Positions 10,293 to 21,011 of a stretch of 64,000 bases of DNA are shown one piece after another (position 1 is the stretch's first letter; the number at the start of each line of letters is the position of its first letter). The position numbers and the translations under genes are program-made. The DNA comes from Pythium myriotylum (lineage: Eukaryota; Oomycota; Peronosporomycetes; Pythiales; Pythiaceae): NCBI GenBank assembly GCA_023091665.1, contig JALJCQ010000029.1:1-64000 (forward strand), written 5' to 3'. Below the pieces are notes generated by a model. That model saw nothing but the letters and a program-made list of their open reading frames with translations, did no database searches and was not told where the DNA came from.

Positions 10293-11556
10293 ATGCTGCT
10301 GCCTGTATCTCAGGACGAGGCGCGCGAGCTGGATCACGGGGCCGTCGGCAAGACCACGAGCGGCCGAGGCTCCGGCTCGGCGCTCATGGACATCCAGCTC
10401 CCGCTCTCCGACGCGCCGCAGAGCGCGCGCACCAAGGGCTTTTCCAAAAAGAGCCGCAAGTTCGGCGGCGGCGGGCCCGGCGCGCAGGTCTTCCGCACCT
10501 GCTCGGCGTTCCCAGAGTACTTTGCGCGCGTGATCGACTACAAGCAGATGGACCTCGACGCCACCTTTTACCAAATGGTCACGCTCTGCGTGCAGCCGGC
10601 CAAAGTGTACAAGAGCGCCTACTACCGCAAGCGTACGACGGACCACGAACAGGGATGGCTGGCCATGTAATTATGACTGATGGGATTGGTGGCTGATGCT
10701 GCGCAGAGACAAAGAATCGGTGGGCGCGCGACGACCCAGCGTTCGCGGTCATCCAGCTCATCTTTTTGCTGGTAAGGTGGCATGTCTCCTGGGTTGGAGA
10801 CTGGAATCCACATCTGAGCCGGGGCATGTGCAGGTTGCGACTGTCGCTTGGGCGGTGGCCTTCAAAGTAGACAAGGCCTCGTCGTATCTCTCTCTTCTCT
10901 TCCACGCCGTGGTCGTCGAATGGCTCGGATTCGGTCTCGTTGTCTCAACGCTCGGCTGGTGGATTGCAAACAACTATCTTCGACTTCGTGGAAAGTAAGT
11001 ACTTGGCAGCAAGAATGGCGTTGAATATCCAAGTCGATTAACCGATCGAACCCCTCCACAGCCAGGGAATCGGCGATACGTTCTTCGTGGAGCAGCGCGT
11101 TGAGTGGCAATTCGCCTTCGATATCCACTGCAACTCGTTCTTCGTGCTTTTCCTATTCCTCTACGTGCTCCAGGTTCGCCGCTTTCGCCCACGCTTGTAC
11201 TAGGGACACTCTATTCACACTGGTCTTACGCAGTTCCTCCTCGCTCCGGTGCTCGCATCCGAGTCATTCTTCGTACTTGTTCTCGCCAACGCGCTGTACT
11301 CGCTAGCCTGGGGATTGTATGTGTACATTACATTCCTCGGCTATATGGGTATGTCGAGGCTTTGTTTCTGTCGATACGATCTTCGCTCTAATGCACTTGT
11401 CTCGTTGTAGCTCTTCCCTTTCTCCACAAGACTGAGCGCTTCCTCGCTCCCATGATTCTCATCGTTTCCCTCTTCATCTCGTCGCTTCTGTTGAAGTTGA
11501 TATTCGGTGCAATGTTCAACTTCTCCCACATCTCGACCCGTTATTATTATTCGTAA
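10293..11556 (+). CDS. UNC-50 family Golgi/ER membrane protein (six exons)
   Basis: The proposed coding exons are 10293-10632, 10707-10771, 10834-10994, 11062-11173, 11234-11348 and 11411-11556. They total 939 nt and encode 312 residues. All five introns (74, 62, 67, 60 and 62 bp) are GT-AG. Joining exons 1 and 2 produces YYRKQTKNRWARDDPAF, the UNC-50 signature, which fixes the first junction. Later exons give VEWLGFGLVVSTLGWW, FAFDIHCNSFF and YVYITFLGY, also characteristic of the family, and about five membrane helices. UNC-50/GMH1 proteins reside in the Golgi/ER and have been linked to receptor trafficking and Arf-GEF recruitment. The N-terminal 80 residues are a basic, Gly/Ser-rich extension. 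Confidence 0.9.
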
Positions 11557-12164
11557 ACCACTGGGAGGACGAGAGCCACGATGGGCGAAGACCGAAAGCA
11601 CAAGCGCCGCGAATCTTTGATCGATAATACATTAAACTTAGAGTTGCCACTTTGCATTACCGGCTCCACGCAACAATCACTTCGATCACTGACCCAAAGC
11701 CGCTACTCCGCTCGCAGCTCAGTGTTCCGCAGTGGATCTGATTGAAGACAATCAATGTTGCAGACGGATATTCTCGATGGAATAGTAGACTGTTGTTGTC
11801 TACTAGTACATTCATCTCCCTCTCTCCAAAATACTGACAAGTGTATTGTTGGGTGCATGCTGACTCAGCAAACACCCAATAAGCACGCGCTGATTGCCTC
11901 AAAGCCACAAGACTCGACCCAAGAAAGCCTAAATTGAATCGCAAAAGGCCCCGTCCGGACTTCTCGGGTCTCGCGCTATCTCGTGAGCCATTCCGCCGAG
12001 CAACCCAAGCCCAAGCCACCTGAGACGTCCTCCCAGTGCGCAGCGCTCCTGCCTAGACCACGTCAACGAGCTCTCGAATGGGGGCAATCGATCATCGTTT
12101 ATTTTCTGTTTCTTGCTGTGGATCTTTTCGAGCCTCGGGCCCCGCGTGTGAGGACGGGGACTGC
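11557..12164. other. Intergenic, no gene recognised
   Basis: Space between the convergent UNC-50-like and TMEM14-like genes. No open frame with a domain was seen, so it probably holds the two 3' ends. Confidence 0.5.
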
Positions 12165-12682
12165 TCATTTCTTCTTCTTGTAGTTGGGCTTGGGCGTCGA
12201 GATGAGCTTGGCGACATAGAAGAGCGTCATTCCGGCGCTCGTGGCGGCCACGAAGCCCGCGGGGAAGAACGCGCCCGTCTTGTTGTAGCGGTTGCCCATG
12301 ACGACCGTGAGCGGCGCCGACACGACTGCCACACATAGACACAACATCGACGACACGTTAGTTTGGCGCGATCCTTCGTCGTCCTCGCGCGCCGCGCCAC
12401 TCACGCAGCGAGAGGCCCGGCCAGAGCTTGGACGTGACGGGCGACTGCTTGTACTCCTGCAGACTCAGGTAGCCCACGAACGTGAGGAAGACGCCCGAGG
12501 CGCCGCCGGCCAGCGCCGACGTGGCCGAGCCCGAGTTGACGTAGCCCACGAGGCCGCCGATGCCGAGCAGCAGGCCGTACTGTGACAAAGAGAGAGAGAG
12601 AGCGTGAGTGGCTCGTCTCAGGCGACCCCCCCCACACACACGCCGCGCCACGCACCGGGATCGTGAGGCAGAAGTCGTACAT
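12165..12682 (-). CDS. TMEM14-family small membrane protein (three exons)
   Basis: The exons are 12682-12656, 12579-12405 and 12325-12165 on the minus strand. They total 363 nt and encode 120 residues, the usual size for the family. Introns of 76 and 79 bp have GT-AG ends (GTGCGT...CACAG and GTGAGT...GGCAG). The joined protein begins MYDFCLTIPYGLLLGIGGLVG, then has GSATSALAGGASG and MGNRYNKTGAFFPAGFVAATS. This is the Gly/Ala-rich four-helix pattern of TMEM14/FAX proteins, ending in a lysine tail (KPNYKKKK). Relatives act in the mitochondrial inner membrane (TMEM14C) or in fatty-acid export (FAX); which role applies here cannot be read from sequence. The lysine tail might act in ER retrieval, which is inference. 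Confidence 0.88.
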
Positions 12683-13155
12683 GGCGACGAGCACGACACT
12701 TGGCGCGAGGAGAAGTGGGCGGAGACGTTTCCGAGGGTGCGACCAGCGTGATGGTGCCCCCGGGGGGATTACGAGCGCTCGCGTAATCATACTCGGATTG
12801 AGCAACCAAATCAAGCATAATTGCAACATGGAGGTGCAGGAAAGATCGCAAAAACACCGGTAGGAAACCGGTACTGAGCTGAAACTTCAACTGGCGATGA
12901 TTCGAGCAACGTTGACGTTGTTCGGGCGTCTAACGGCAACGTAATTTCATATTGCTTGCGAATTCGAATTGAGGTATACTGAAACCAATATCGAGATGAA
13001 GGTGCATTTCAAATCCAAATTGCCACCTCTCATCCAACATGCGCGCTCCGCGAAGAGCCGCGAGCCATTAAATCTCGCAGGTCTGCCTCCGTGTTTCGTT
13101 ACGCTCGACGCGTCGCCTGGGGCATTCGCTCTTTGGGCCCCCAAGCGCCACGACC
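12683..13155. promoter_or_regulatory. Divergent intergenic region (shared promoter space)
   Basis: The TMEM14-like and Cys-rich secreted genes are divergent and separated by 473 bp. Both promoters must lie here, but no specific core element was identified with confidence. Confidence 0.35.
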
Positions 13156-13727
13156 ATGAAGACCGCCGCCGTGCTGCTCGCCGCGCTGGTCGCGACGGCC
13201 CACGCCAAGGACCGCTGCGTCGCCCACTGCCGCACGCGGCTCCTCCAGTCCTCCGAGGGCGACTGCGCGCGCTGGCGAGAGGAGCTCCCGCGCCCCGACC
13301 TCTACAACCACTGCCAGCAAGGATACACCGAAGGCCGAGAGGCCTCGTGCCACGAGTTCTGCAGCGGCAAGGCCGACGAACGCCGACTCGACTCGCGGCG
13401 CCTCGACGCGTGCTCGGACCTACGCGCGCGGCCGCCAGCCGAGCGGGGATCGGCGTGTAACGAAGGCTACGTGCTGGCGCGTTCACGAGCGCGCGAAGTG
13501 TCTCAAGACCGCCGCCTATTCGAGGAGGAAGAGCCCGTCGCCAAGGTAGAGGTCGCCGACCCCGTACGCAAACTGTCGGCCAAGGGATCCCCAAAAGTAC
13601 GTTTCTCGGTCGTTCTGTGTGGTTTGGGCGGATTTGACTGAGGATTGTGTGCTTGCAGAGTCTGCTAGAAGCTGCGCGTGAAGAAGCGGCGGCAGCATTC
13701 CATGAAGCCAAGTCAGCGGATCTGTAG
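13156..13727 (+). CDS. Small Cys-rich secreted protein (two exons)
   Basis: Exons 13156-13596 and 13659-13727 encode 169 residues. The 62-bp intron begins GTACGT and ends GCAG in phase 0. The start gives a typical signal peptide (MKTAAVLLAALVATAHA, then K). The mature part has about nine cysteines spaced as C-x3-C, C, C, C-x3-C, C and C within residues 20-105. Two internal C-x2-GY segments (HCQQGYTEG and ACNEGY) suggest two related halves. The tail is charged and ends in an Ala/Glu helix. An RRLFEEEE segment recalls the RXLR-EER effector pattern, but it lies near residue 128, too far downstream for a canonical effector motif. Function is unknown; apoplastic secretion is the best inference. 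Confidence 0.75.
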
Positions 13728-14100
13728 GCCCCTCGAGTCGAAAGCCGACCACGCTATCGTGCTCAAAACACTGCAGGGCCCTCTCAATACCAAATAGGAT
13801 TCCATTTGGAAAGCAGACCGTTACGTGTCAACCTAATGATCTTGCAGGCACGAGACCAATCATGGTTCATCTGTGTGAGAGCAACTTGTCAGGCGTCAGG
13901 ATCACCACTGACTGCCTGGCACACCAAGTTCCGCACCTTGTCCCACCAGTTCCGATTCCTCTCTTTTGTCAGCGCCGCCACCTACTCCTTTAGCGTCTTC
14001 ATGTCTTCACAGAGACTCACAGATTCCTCCCGTTGTCGGCTTTTAGAGCGATGGCTTCGTCGCGGAGACTAGCGATTTTTGCCTCGAGAGTCTCCCCTCG
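13728..14100. other. Intergenic, no gene recognised
   Basis: No open frame with a domain was found between the secreted protein and the RNase H fragment that follows. Confidence 0.5.
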
Positions 14101-14255
14101 CGTCAGAGGTATTGGAGGTTGATGCAATGGCTAACCTGGCCATGTACTCACGTCACAGTGCCCAAGTCCACCACCCTACGAACCGCGAAGGTCATACTGA
14201 CCTTTCCCCTCTGCTAGCCAACGACCTACGTCCGTGGTGGCCAACAACCGGCCTC
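14101..14255 (+). pseudogene. Retroelement RNase H C-terminal fragment
   Basis: The frame reads EVDAMANLAMYSRHSAQVHH and then NDLRPWW. This is the same C-terminal RNase H module seen at 6047-6268 and 6600-6780. No catalytic part or reverse transcriptase is adjacent, so it is a short relic. Confidence 0.6.
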
Positions 14256-14527
14256 TCCTTTGACCCCCTCTATAATAGGTCTGTACCCAAGCTTAGCATA
14301 CTTGAGAAGAAGTGAAAGGCTCTAATCGTGCGAAGCTCTTTCGGACGGTTATCATCAATCATTAATCCTCGGCAAAATACTAGAAAAGTGATTGCTCTTT
14401 CACAAGCAATTCGGAGTAGGGTCGACGGACACGCACTAAGATACGAGTCACCGGCACGCGAAGGATGGAGGTATTGCAGAACTATCACGGATGATCTAAA
14501 TTACACTAACGGAGGGATTGGCGACTG

Positions 14528-15874
14528 CTAGACGACCTCTAACTTGTTGGTTTTCAGCGTCAGCGGGTTCTCGGTCTCCGTGGGTGTCACCGAATCGGTC
14601 TCAGTGTCTATGGAATTGGTGCGGACACGTGTCGAGATCTCAGCCTCCAAGGCGTCACGCTGTTTGATCATCTGGCCCAACTTCGTAGCCAGCATCTGAC
14701 ATGGAGCTTCGATCACGTGATACGACACCGTCGCCAACAAAAACACCAACACCCAGATCGCGAAAAACCTCTCGTACGTCGGCTGATTCGCGATCCAATC
14801 AGCACGCGCAACGACCACATGTGTCAAGTACATCGAGAAGCTCACTTTGCCTGCGTGACGCAATAGCGACCACTCCAAAACCGAAGAGATCGGGCCTGGT
14901 AGCAACATCTCGCTCCACAGAAGCATACCCACGTGACCGTGAATGAACGGCACACCTGGTGTCTCGTGCACTGGGTTGTCAAACCACCAGCGAAACGCAA
15001 GTCCTTCGAAAATGAGACAGAAGAGAATGATGACGTTGGAGACCTGGAAGGCCCGAGGCGCGAGTCGAGTCTTCCAGGTGAATGCGAAGTCGGACGACTT
15101 CATCCATGCTTCGCTGCGCGTGTAGACGATGGCAGTGACAGATCCGGTGAGGAATGTCGGGAAATGCGGACCGAAACCCTGGTGATATCCTCGGACATAG
15201 GTACAGCCAGCGTAGGCAATAAAACCGGTAAGGGGCAGAATCGCAGTCCACCAGAACCGGCCCAACTTAAGCACGGCGATTGTGAACGGAGGGATGATCA
15301 GATAGTACGTCACCTCGAGCGGCAGTGTCCAGAACACGAAGAAACGGTAATCGAACTGGAACGTCAGCACGCGCCACAGACTGTACTCTTTGTCGACAAT
15401 GTACAGATTGCTCTGCATATCTTTCGGCAACAAGCCAACAAAGATGGCGACGACCGTGAAGAGCGGGTAAATACGTAGAAATCGGCGCATGAAGTAGTCG
15501 AGCAGCGCGTAGCCCCATCGTTTGAGTGAGGCGTGTTGGTCGAGTAGCGTCGCAGCTTTCTTTTCGAAGATCATGGTGAGTAGGAAGGCCGAGAGCACAA
15601 AGAAGATATCGACAGCAGGCTGGCCCGTAGAGATTTTGAGCATGCCCGAGTGCTGCACGACGACCATCATAGCTGCGAGTCCTCGCAGACCGTCGAGGAA
15701 GAGAATTTTGCGAGGCGCGTTTGTTGGCTTTACCTCATTGGACGAAGTTGACGTCGCCACTGCGTGTTGTTCAACTACGGACCGGATCTTGGTCATGAGG
15801 TCGTCAACTGACGCCATTTGAACTGCTACGCTGGGGCCATTGCTTGGGGTTCGTGCAGCGTTGTTCACTTGCAT
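14528..15874 (-). CDS. Acyltransferase-3 family membrane protein, copy 1
   Basis: This 448-residue protein is of the acyltransferase-3 (OafA/NRF-6-like) family, which transfers acyl groups to extracytoplasmic sugars or lipids. The family hallmark LDGLRGLAAMMVVVQHS (residues about 59-75, including the conserved His) is followed by about ten hydrophobic helices. Near the end is SFSMYLTHVVVARADW, which corresponds to the conserved C-terminal YLxH motif. The first 55 residues are hydrophilic, and the last 45 are hydrophilic and Thr-rich. The gene is intronless. It lies head to head with a paralogue at 18415, about 2.5 kb away; the two are close to identical through the membrane core and differ at both termini. 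The substrate is unknown. Confidence 0.9.
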   Translation of the reverse strand: MQVNNAARTPSNGPSVAVQMASVDDLMTKIRSVVEQHAVATSTSSNEVKPTNAPRKILFLDGLRGLAAMMVVVQHSGMLKISTGQPAVDIFFVLSAFLLTMIFEKKAATLLDQHASLKRWGYALLDYFMRRFLRIYPLFTVVAIFVGLLPKDMQSNLYIVDKEYSLWRVLTFQFDYRFFVFWTLPLEVTYYLIIPPFTIAVLKLGRFWWTAILPLTGFIAYAGCTYVRGYHQGFGPHFPTFLTGSVTAIVYTRSEAWMKSSDFAFTWKTRLAPRAFQVSNVIILFCLIFEGLAFRWWFDNPVHETPGVPFIHGHVGMLLWSEMLLPGPISSVLEWSLLRHAGKVSFSMYLTHVVVARADWIANQPTYERFFAIWVLVFLLATVSYHVIEAPCQMLATKLGQMIKQRDALEAEISTRVRTNSIDTETDSVTPTETENPLTLKTNKLEVV

Positions 15875-18414
15875 CTTTGCAAGATATTGGAGAATGGTCG
15901 CGTTACTACTCGTGCGATCTCGAGCCTCTTGACGGGAAACACGTGCTGGATCTGTTGGTGAAAATGGGAATCAAACTCTGGTCGACGTACCCATCAAAAT
16001 CCACGTGGTTGTCCGTACGTGTACATACGACTCATGTCGAGTCCGGCGTGCGGTCTTTGTTGCTCAGCTCTGTGTGGATGGAAGGCGTTGGGTGGGGAAT
16101 AATGGATGCCAGGCATCCACCAACTCTCCGCCTGTGCTGTGCTGAACACGAGACCACTCGTTGAGTTCAGGAAAACGAGTTTACCGACGGAGACTGGTCG
16201 TTGCCGGACATTGGCCAATCAGACCCCAGAGCAGAACTCGGCGATTCGTCAGTGTGCGCTCTTTCAACATCTGTAACTTACAGGTGCTGAAAGAGGGTAC
16301 AGTGACGAGCGCTTCCTGATGGCAGCAGGAGACGCGACAGGTGACGCTGCGTCTCCTGTCGCTCGCTGGAAACGCCAACGTTACCCCTTTAAATTTCAGG
16401 TGTAGGATAGGCTACACCTGTAACTTTGGCGTTTCCAGCGAGCGGCACAGCCGGTTCTGTAGATTGCCCCCATTGGCTCAACTTCCACAACAGCCATCCC
16501 TCTCTTCCCGCCACCACCCTTTCCCGCGCTGCCATCTTGTGCGAGACCTAGCCTATGACCTGCCTCCTGGTCCTGTGGGAGCAATCGGGCCGATCAGTCT
16601 GATTATCCTCCATCGCACCACACAAGATGCATCGTCATCTTCACCTTCGCGCCGTTTGGCTCTCCTCTCCATCTACCGTACTGTGTGATGCCATCTCCTT
16701 TGTCGCCCGTCTGTTCGAAGCCGTCGTCCGGATCTGCGGACACTTTGTCAGTGTTGAGGATCATACGCGGTATGCGCAGTCGAGTGTGCTCACCAACTCG
16801 GTCCGACTATCAGCAGCGGCAGAGTAGCGTGCGGGAAGACGTCGATCCTACCCGCGCGGGTCGAAGCGTGCGATGTGCATCAACGGAGACCTCAATCCCG
16901 ACCACCGGCGCCGACGTCGACGAGCGCGCGGAACGATAGCATGTCTTCGAGGCTGCACGAGAACGAACTCGCAGCTACTCTAAATGAAATGACATCGGCG
17001 CATCCTCAGTCTCCATCAGAATGGTTCGGGATGCAGGTGGATTGCACGCTCCGTTGACGATCTCATAGACTGCAACGTCGAGATTTCGACTCTGGCTCCG
17101 TAATCGTCCCGCACCTGAACCTGAGCTCGTTTCGCGACAGCGTCGACAAGCGATAGCTGGCGGTCGACATGGCGTTGACGAGGCAGTACGAACATCGCTA
17201 CTTGCAAGAGTTGCCAGGTGCTCGTGCAGGGAGTCACCAGTGTTCGCAGAGACGTGATCCCAGTGGGAGTCGGTCGATCTTGCCGTCATGAGCTCTTCAT
17301 CGATGGCAAATCCCTTCACCACGTTTCGATTCCTAACTGATTTTCAACAATGCATCCGCGATAAGAGATCGAGAAGTCAGGGACGGAGTGGGGGCGTTTG
17401 CAATGGTCTGGAGGAGATAGCTTGCTCAAATGCTGGTGGATGGCACGATTGCCTGATGGCAGCGTCGGATACTGTGCTTCGGACAGTCCACGTGCACCTG
17501 TCGACCGGGACTCAGCTGTCTCGCTGTCAGTAGACTGGGAACTTTGGGGCCGCGTCACGAACTTCAAGCGGGCGTTGCTGATGCCACGCAATGATACTGT
17601 AACGCGATAATCCTCGATTTGCGGTGGAAGCCTTCCGGTAGAAGCTACAGGAAGGCTTTCACCGTCTTCTTTCCCGGTGAGGAGACGATTTTTAAACATG
17701 CAGTGTACTGTATCATGGGAGAAGAACTAGAAAAGCATTCCGACGACGGTTCTCACAAAGCAGAGCGACACCAACGTCGCGCTGCTCGATTGAACCAGTG
17801 TCGAATTTGATCTCGGTTTATTTTATCGAAGTCGAAGTAAACTGTCTACACTACATGCTCGATGGGGAGACGGCGCTCGACTGGAAGCTCGTCTATCCAC
17901 CAAGAGAGAGGGGGAGGGTTGCGGCGTCAGCCCACTCTGGATGACCACAGGATGCTGACCTGCCGGTCAGTCTTCACAGTCACATTCTGTCCCTGCTGTC
18001 ACCATCCAAACCCGTAATCGCAAATCAAGGAGACAGCATTAGTCAACTGTCTTCTTGAGCTCTGACTGGACGCCGACCATTCTTCGAGCACATTCCGTCA
18101 CCTATTCTGTTCCTACGCTACTTTTTTGCGTCGCGGCTCTGCACCCTGAGACTTGCAGTTCGGAAATTCTAACTTGGATAGGGGGATGTCGGTCACCACA
18201 GGACAACGGAAGGCCGCGGTGGTGTCAGTCATCCACCCTCGCCTCCCTGTACACATCACATCTTCGAGTCTCAAATGGAAGGGACCGAGGAATCCGATCA
18301 AATCGCCAACCTGGCTGGTGGCCTCGGGGTACCAGTGGAACCCACGAAAACACTTGGTCCTCACCTCCTCAGAGCCCGTCAGTCTGCATCTCGCCCAGTT
18401 TCCGACAAATCGAG
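15875..18414. other. 2.5-kb spacer between divergent acyltransferase genes, no gene recognised
   Basis: Only short frames without domains are present. The notable content is a hairpin cluster at 16259-16443. Both acyltransferase promoters must lie within this interval. Confidence 0.5.
16259..16443. repeat. Cluster of three hairpins
   Basis: Hairpin 1 (16259-16295) pairs CTCTTTCA with TGAAAGAG and extends inward with two mismatches. Hairpin 2 (16328-16356) pairs GGAGACGC with GCGTCTCC. Hairpin 3 (16361-16443) has 24-bp arms starting GCTCGCTGGAAACGCCAA with one mismatch. It encloses a second perfect 9-bp stem, CAGGTGTAG/CTACACCTG. Hairpins 1 and 3 share the CTGTAACTT core. Confidence 0.85.
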
Positions 18415-19749
18415 ATGCTTCAGGTCGTAGAGCCTACTTCCAACCCACGTCGCACACCCGATGTCGCCATCGACATGGTCTCGGTCGAAGACCTCATGAC
18501 CAAGATCCGCTCGGTCGTAGAGAAGCACGCCAACGAGGCATCGGCAGGATCCAAACCTAACGACAACGGACCTCCTCGAAAGATCCTCTTCCTCGACGGT
18601 CTGCGAGGACTCGCAGCTATGATGGTCGTCGTGCAACACTCGAGTATGCTCAAAGCGTCGACTGGACAAGCCGCTGTCGATATCTTCTTCGTGCTCTCGG
18701 CCTTCCTACTCACCATGATCTTCGAAAAGAAAGCTGCGACGCTACTCGACCAACACGCCTCACTCAAACGATGGGGCTACGCGCTGCTCGACTACTTCAT
18801 GCGCCGATTTCTACGTATTTACCCGCTCTTCACGGTCGTCGCCATCTTTGTTGGCTTGTTGCCGAAAGATATGCAGAGCAATCTGTACATTGTCGACAAA
18901 GAGTACAGTCTGTGGCGCGTGCTGACGTTCCAGTTCGATTACCGTTTCTTCGTGTTCTGGACACTGCCACTCGAGGTGACGTACTACCTGATCATCCCTC
19001 CGTTCACGATCGCCATGCTCAAGTTGGGTCGGTTCTGGTGGGGAGCCGTGCTGCCTCTCGTGGCCTTCATCACGTATGCTGGTGTGACGTATTTCCGTTG
19101 GTACCACCAGGGTTTCGGTCCGCATTTCCCCACCTTTCTCACTGGATCGGTCACTGCCGTCATCTACACGCGCACCGAGCAATTGATCAAGTCGTCCAAC
19201 TTCGTGTTCACGTGGAAGACTCGACTCGCGCTTCGGGCCTTCCAGGTTTTTAACGTCGTCATTCTCTTCAGCCTCATCTTCGAAGGACTCGCGTTCCACT
19301 GGTGGTTCGATAACCCGGTGCACGAGACACCAGGTGTACCGTTCATCCACGGTCACGTGGGCATGCTTCTGTGGAGCGAGATGTTGCTACCAGGCCCGAT
19401 CTCTTCGGTTTTGGAGTGGTCGCTATTGCGTCACGCAGGCAAAGTGAGCTTCTCGATGTACTTGACACATGTGATCGTGGCTCGAGCGGTCTGGATGATG
19501 TACCAGCCGACGTACGAGAGGTTTTTTGCGATCTGGGTGTTGGTGTTTTTGTTGGCGACGGTGTCGTATCACGTGATCGAAGCTCCATGTCAGATGCTGG
19601 CTACGAAGTTGGGCCAGATGATCAAGCGGCGAGACTCGATGGCTGCAGGTTACATTGCGCGAGTGCCGAGCGACGCGATGGAGAAGCCATGCGTACCGGA
19701 TACGCCGTCGGTGTGCGTTCCGTCTGATCCATCGAAAGTAAACGAATGA
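18415..19749 (+). CDS. Acyltransferase-3 family membrane protein, copy 2
   Basis: This 444-residue protein starts at ATG 18415 (MLQVVEPTSNPRRTPDVA), chosen because it aligns with the paralogue at 14528. The frame stays open for 120 codons upstream, but that part has no counterpart. It carries the same LDGLRGLAAMMVVVQHS motif, about ten membrane helices and SFSMYLTHVIVARAVW near the end. The core (residues about 85-400) is nearly the same as in copy 1, while the N-terminal and C-terminal hydrophilic tails differ. It is intronless and divergently oriented to copy 1. A membrane acyltransferase is well supported; the acceptor is unknown. Confidence 0.9.
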   Translation: MLQVVEPTSNPRRTPDVAIDMVSVEDLMTKIRSVVEKHANEASAGSKPNDNGPPRKILFLDGLRGLAAMMVVVQHSSMLKASTGQAAVDIFFVLSAFLLTMIFEKKAATLLDQHASLKRWGYALLDYFMRRFLRIYPLFTVVAIFVGLLPKDMQSNLYIVDKEYSLWRVLTFQFDYRFFVFWTLPLEVTYYLIIPPFTIAMLKLGRFWWGAVLPLVAFITYAGVTYFRWYHQGFGPHFPTFLTGSVTAVIYTRTEQLIKSSNFVFTWKTRLALRAFQVFNVVILFSLIFEGLAFHWWFDNPVHETPGVPFIHGHVGMLLWSEMLLPGPISSVLEWSLLRHAGKVSFSMYLTHVIVARAVWMMYQPTYERFFAIWVLVFLLATVSYHVIEAPCQMLATKLGQMIKRRDSMAAGYIARVPSDAMEKPCVPDTPSVCVPSDPSKVNE

Positions 19750-20825
19750 CTGTAAATATATGAGAGGTCCACCTCGAGTGAATTACGATACCAGTTGCCG
19801 ATTACCACGCGTTTCACACTCCATTCTCTGCAAATCTACCAAACCGTGGTTGTCCGCTTCCGCTGTCGTTGTCGTCCCTGTGCGCAACGCCACATGAACA
19901 GCAGCTGAGTTCCACCAAGCGCGTCTTCCATGCCGTATCTTCCCTTGCGAGCCTGTTAGGTCTACGCAGCGCGTGCGCCATTCGATGCTCGAGACATTGG
20001 AGCAACTTCGTGCGTTGTCCACCAGTATGGTTCGCACGCCGAGCGTATACGAGCGCAATCCACTCCTTTGTCTCGTCCTGCGGCCTCGGGCTTCTACGAT
20101 TAGTCAACAGTTTGTTACAATCCAGTTGAGGTCAATGGTTTGCTCATCTCGAAGCCTAAAGCCGGTGTTGCGCCTTGTTTAGACATTGCTTTCTCTCCAG
20201 TGCACGAGCTCTTCCAGGGCGAGGGGCGCGATGTGCTGATGTCAGTCAGGTGATCCAAAAGACCTGGCTGCTCGCGTGGGCGTCCATGTGATGGCTCGAT
20301 CTTCACGTCCCGTCCTAATACTATCCCTAAACTATCCTAATCTACTAGAGAGCATCACCGCTGCGCTGGGCTGCTAACTGGTCGAAGCCCCATGATCAAC
20401 TTCTGCATATCACCCAATGGGAACATCGTTCGTGCAGGCTCAGTTAGCTCAAAGCGTTCTGCCCAGACGAGTTGCAGCACCGAGAGTAGCATGGACCTGT
20501 TCCGCTCTGGTGCGTGGAAGAGATGCACAGAAAGGGGAAGCCTTGGTCGTTCGCTCCCTTCAATACCTTTACCACCTGCCAGTTTGTTGATCTCGGCACG
20601 TAGCCCGCAGTACGTTTCTCTAGGCCGCTCGGACTCGACGATTCCGTCCGCCAAGATGGCCAGCTCTTCCAGTTCGAATACCTTGTAGCTGGTCCCAGAT
20701 CGCAAACGGCACCGTTTCCGGCAACGAAGGTCCAAGCCACGGAGTATCTTCGAGGCTCGATCGATCGATCCAATACTTAAAAAGTCAATTTTCGGAAACC
20801 CTGGCCACGGACACGAGGCAGCAGG
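19750..20825. other. No gene recognised; dispersed repeat fragment
   Basis: The stretch 20125-20180 (ATGGTTTGCTC...GCCGGTGTTGCGCC) is similar to 5995-6045, probably the same decayed mobile element. An open frame on the minus strand at 20355-20735 has no recognisable domain. Confidence 0.4.
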
Positions 20826-21011
20826 TCAGCGCCCCACGACTTGTTTCTGCGACGCGCAGTGGTCGGCTCGCGCCTCGCAGCCGTCGGCGTGTTGCCCGTA
20901 CGCTCGAGACGCCATTTCGCACAGGTGAACGCCGCGCAGCCACTCGACACGCGGCGCGTCGCAGCTGCGATGGCAGTCGTCGCAGGTCGCCACGGTGAGC
21001 TTGGTGGCCAT
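20826..21011 (-). CDS. Small Cys/His-containing ORF, doubtful
   Basis: A 61-residue frame starts at a real ATG and has paired cysteines (ATCDDCHRSC, then C, C and C). This could be a small zinc-binding module or an exon of a larger gene. No partner exon was found, and the frame is in GC-rich sequence where chance frames are common. Confidence 0.25.
   Translation of the reverse strand: MATKLTVATCDDCHRSCDAPRVEWLRGVHLCEMASRAYGQHADGCEARADHCASQKQVVGR

Noticed and set aside
13540..13560. RXLR-EER effector motif in the Cys-rich secreted protein
   Set aside because: The RRLFEEEE segment is near residue 128 and lacks the fourth Arg; canonical motifs lie shortly after the signal peptide.
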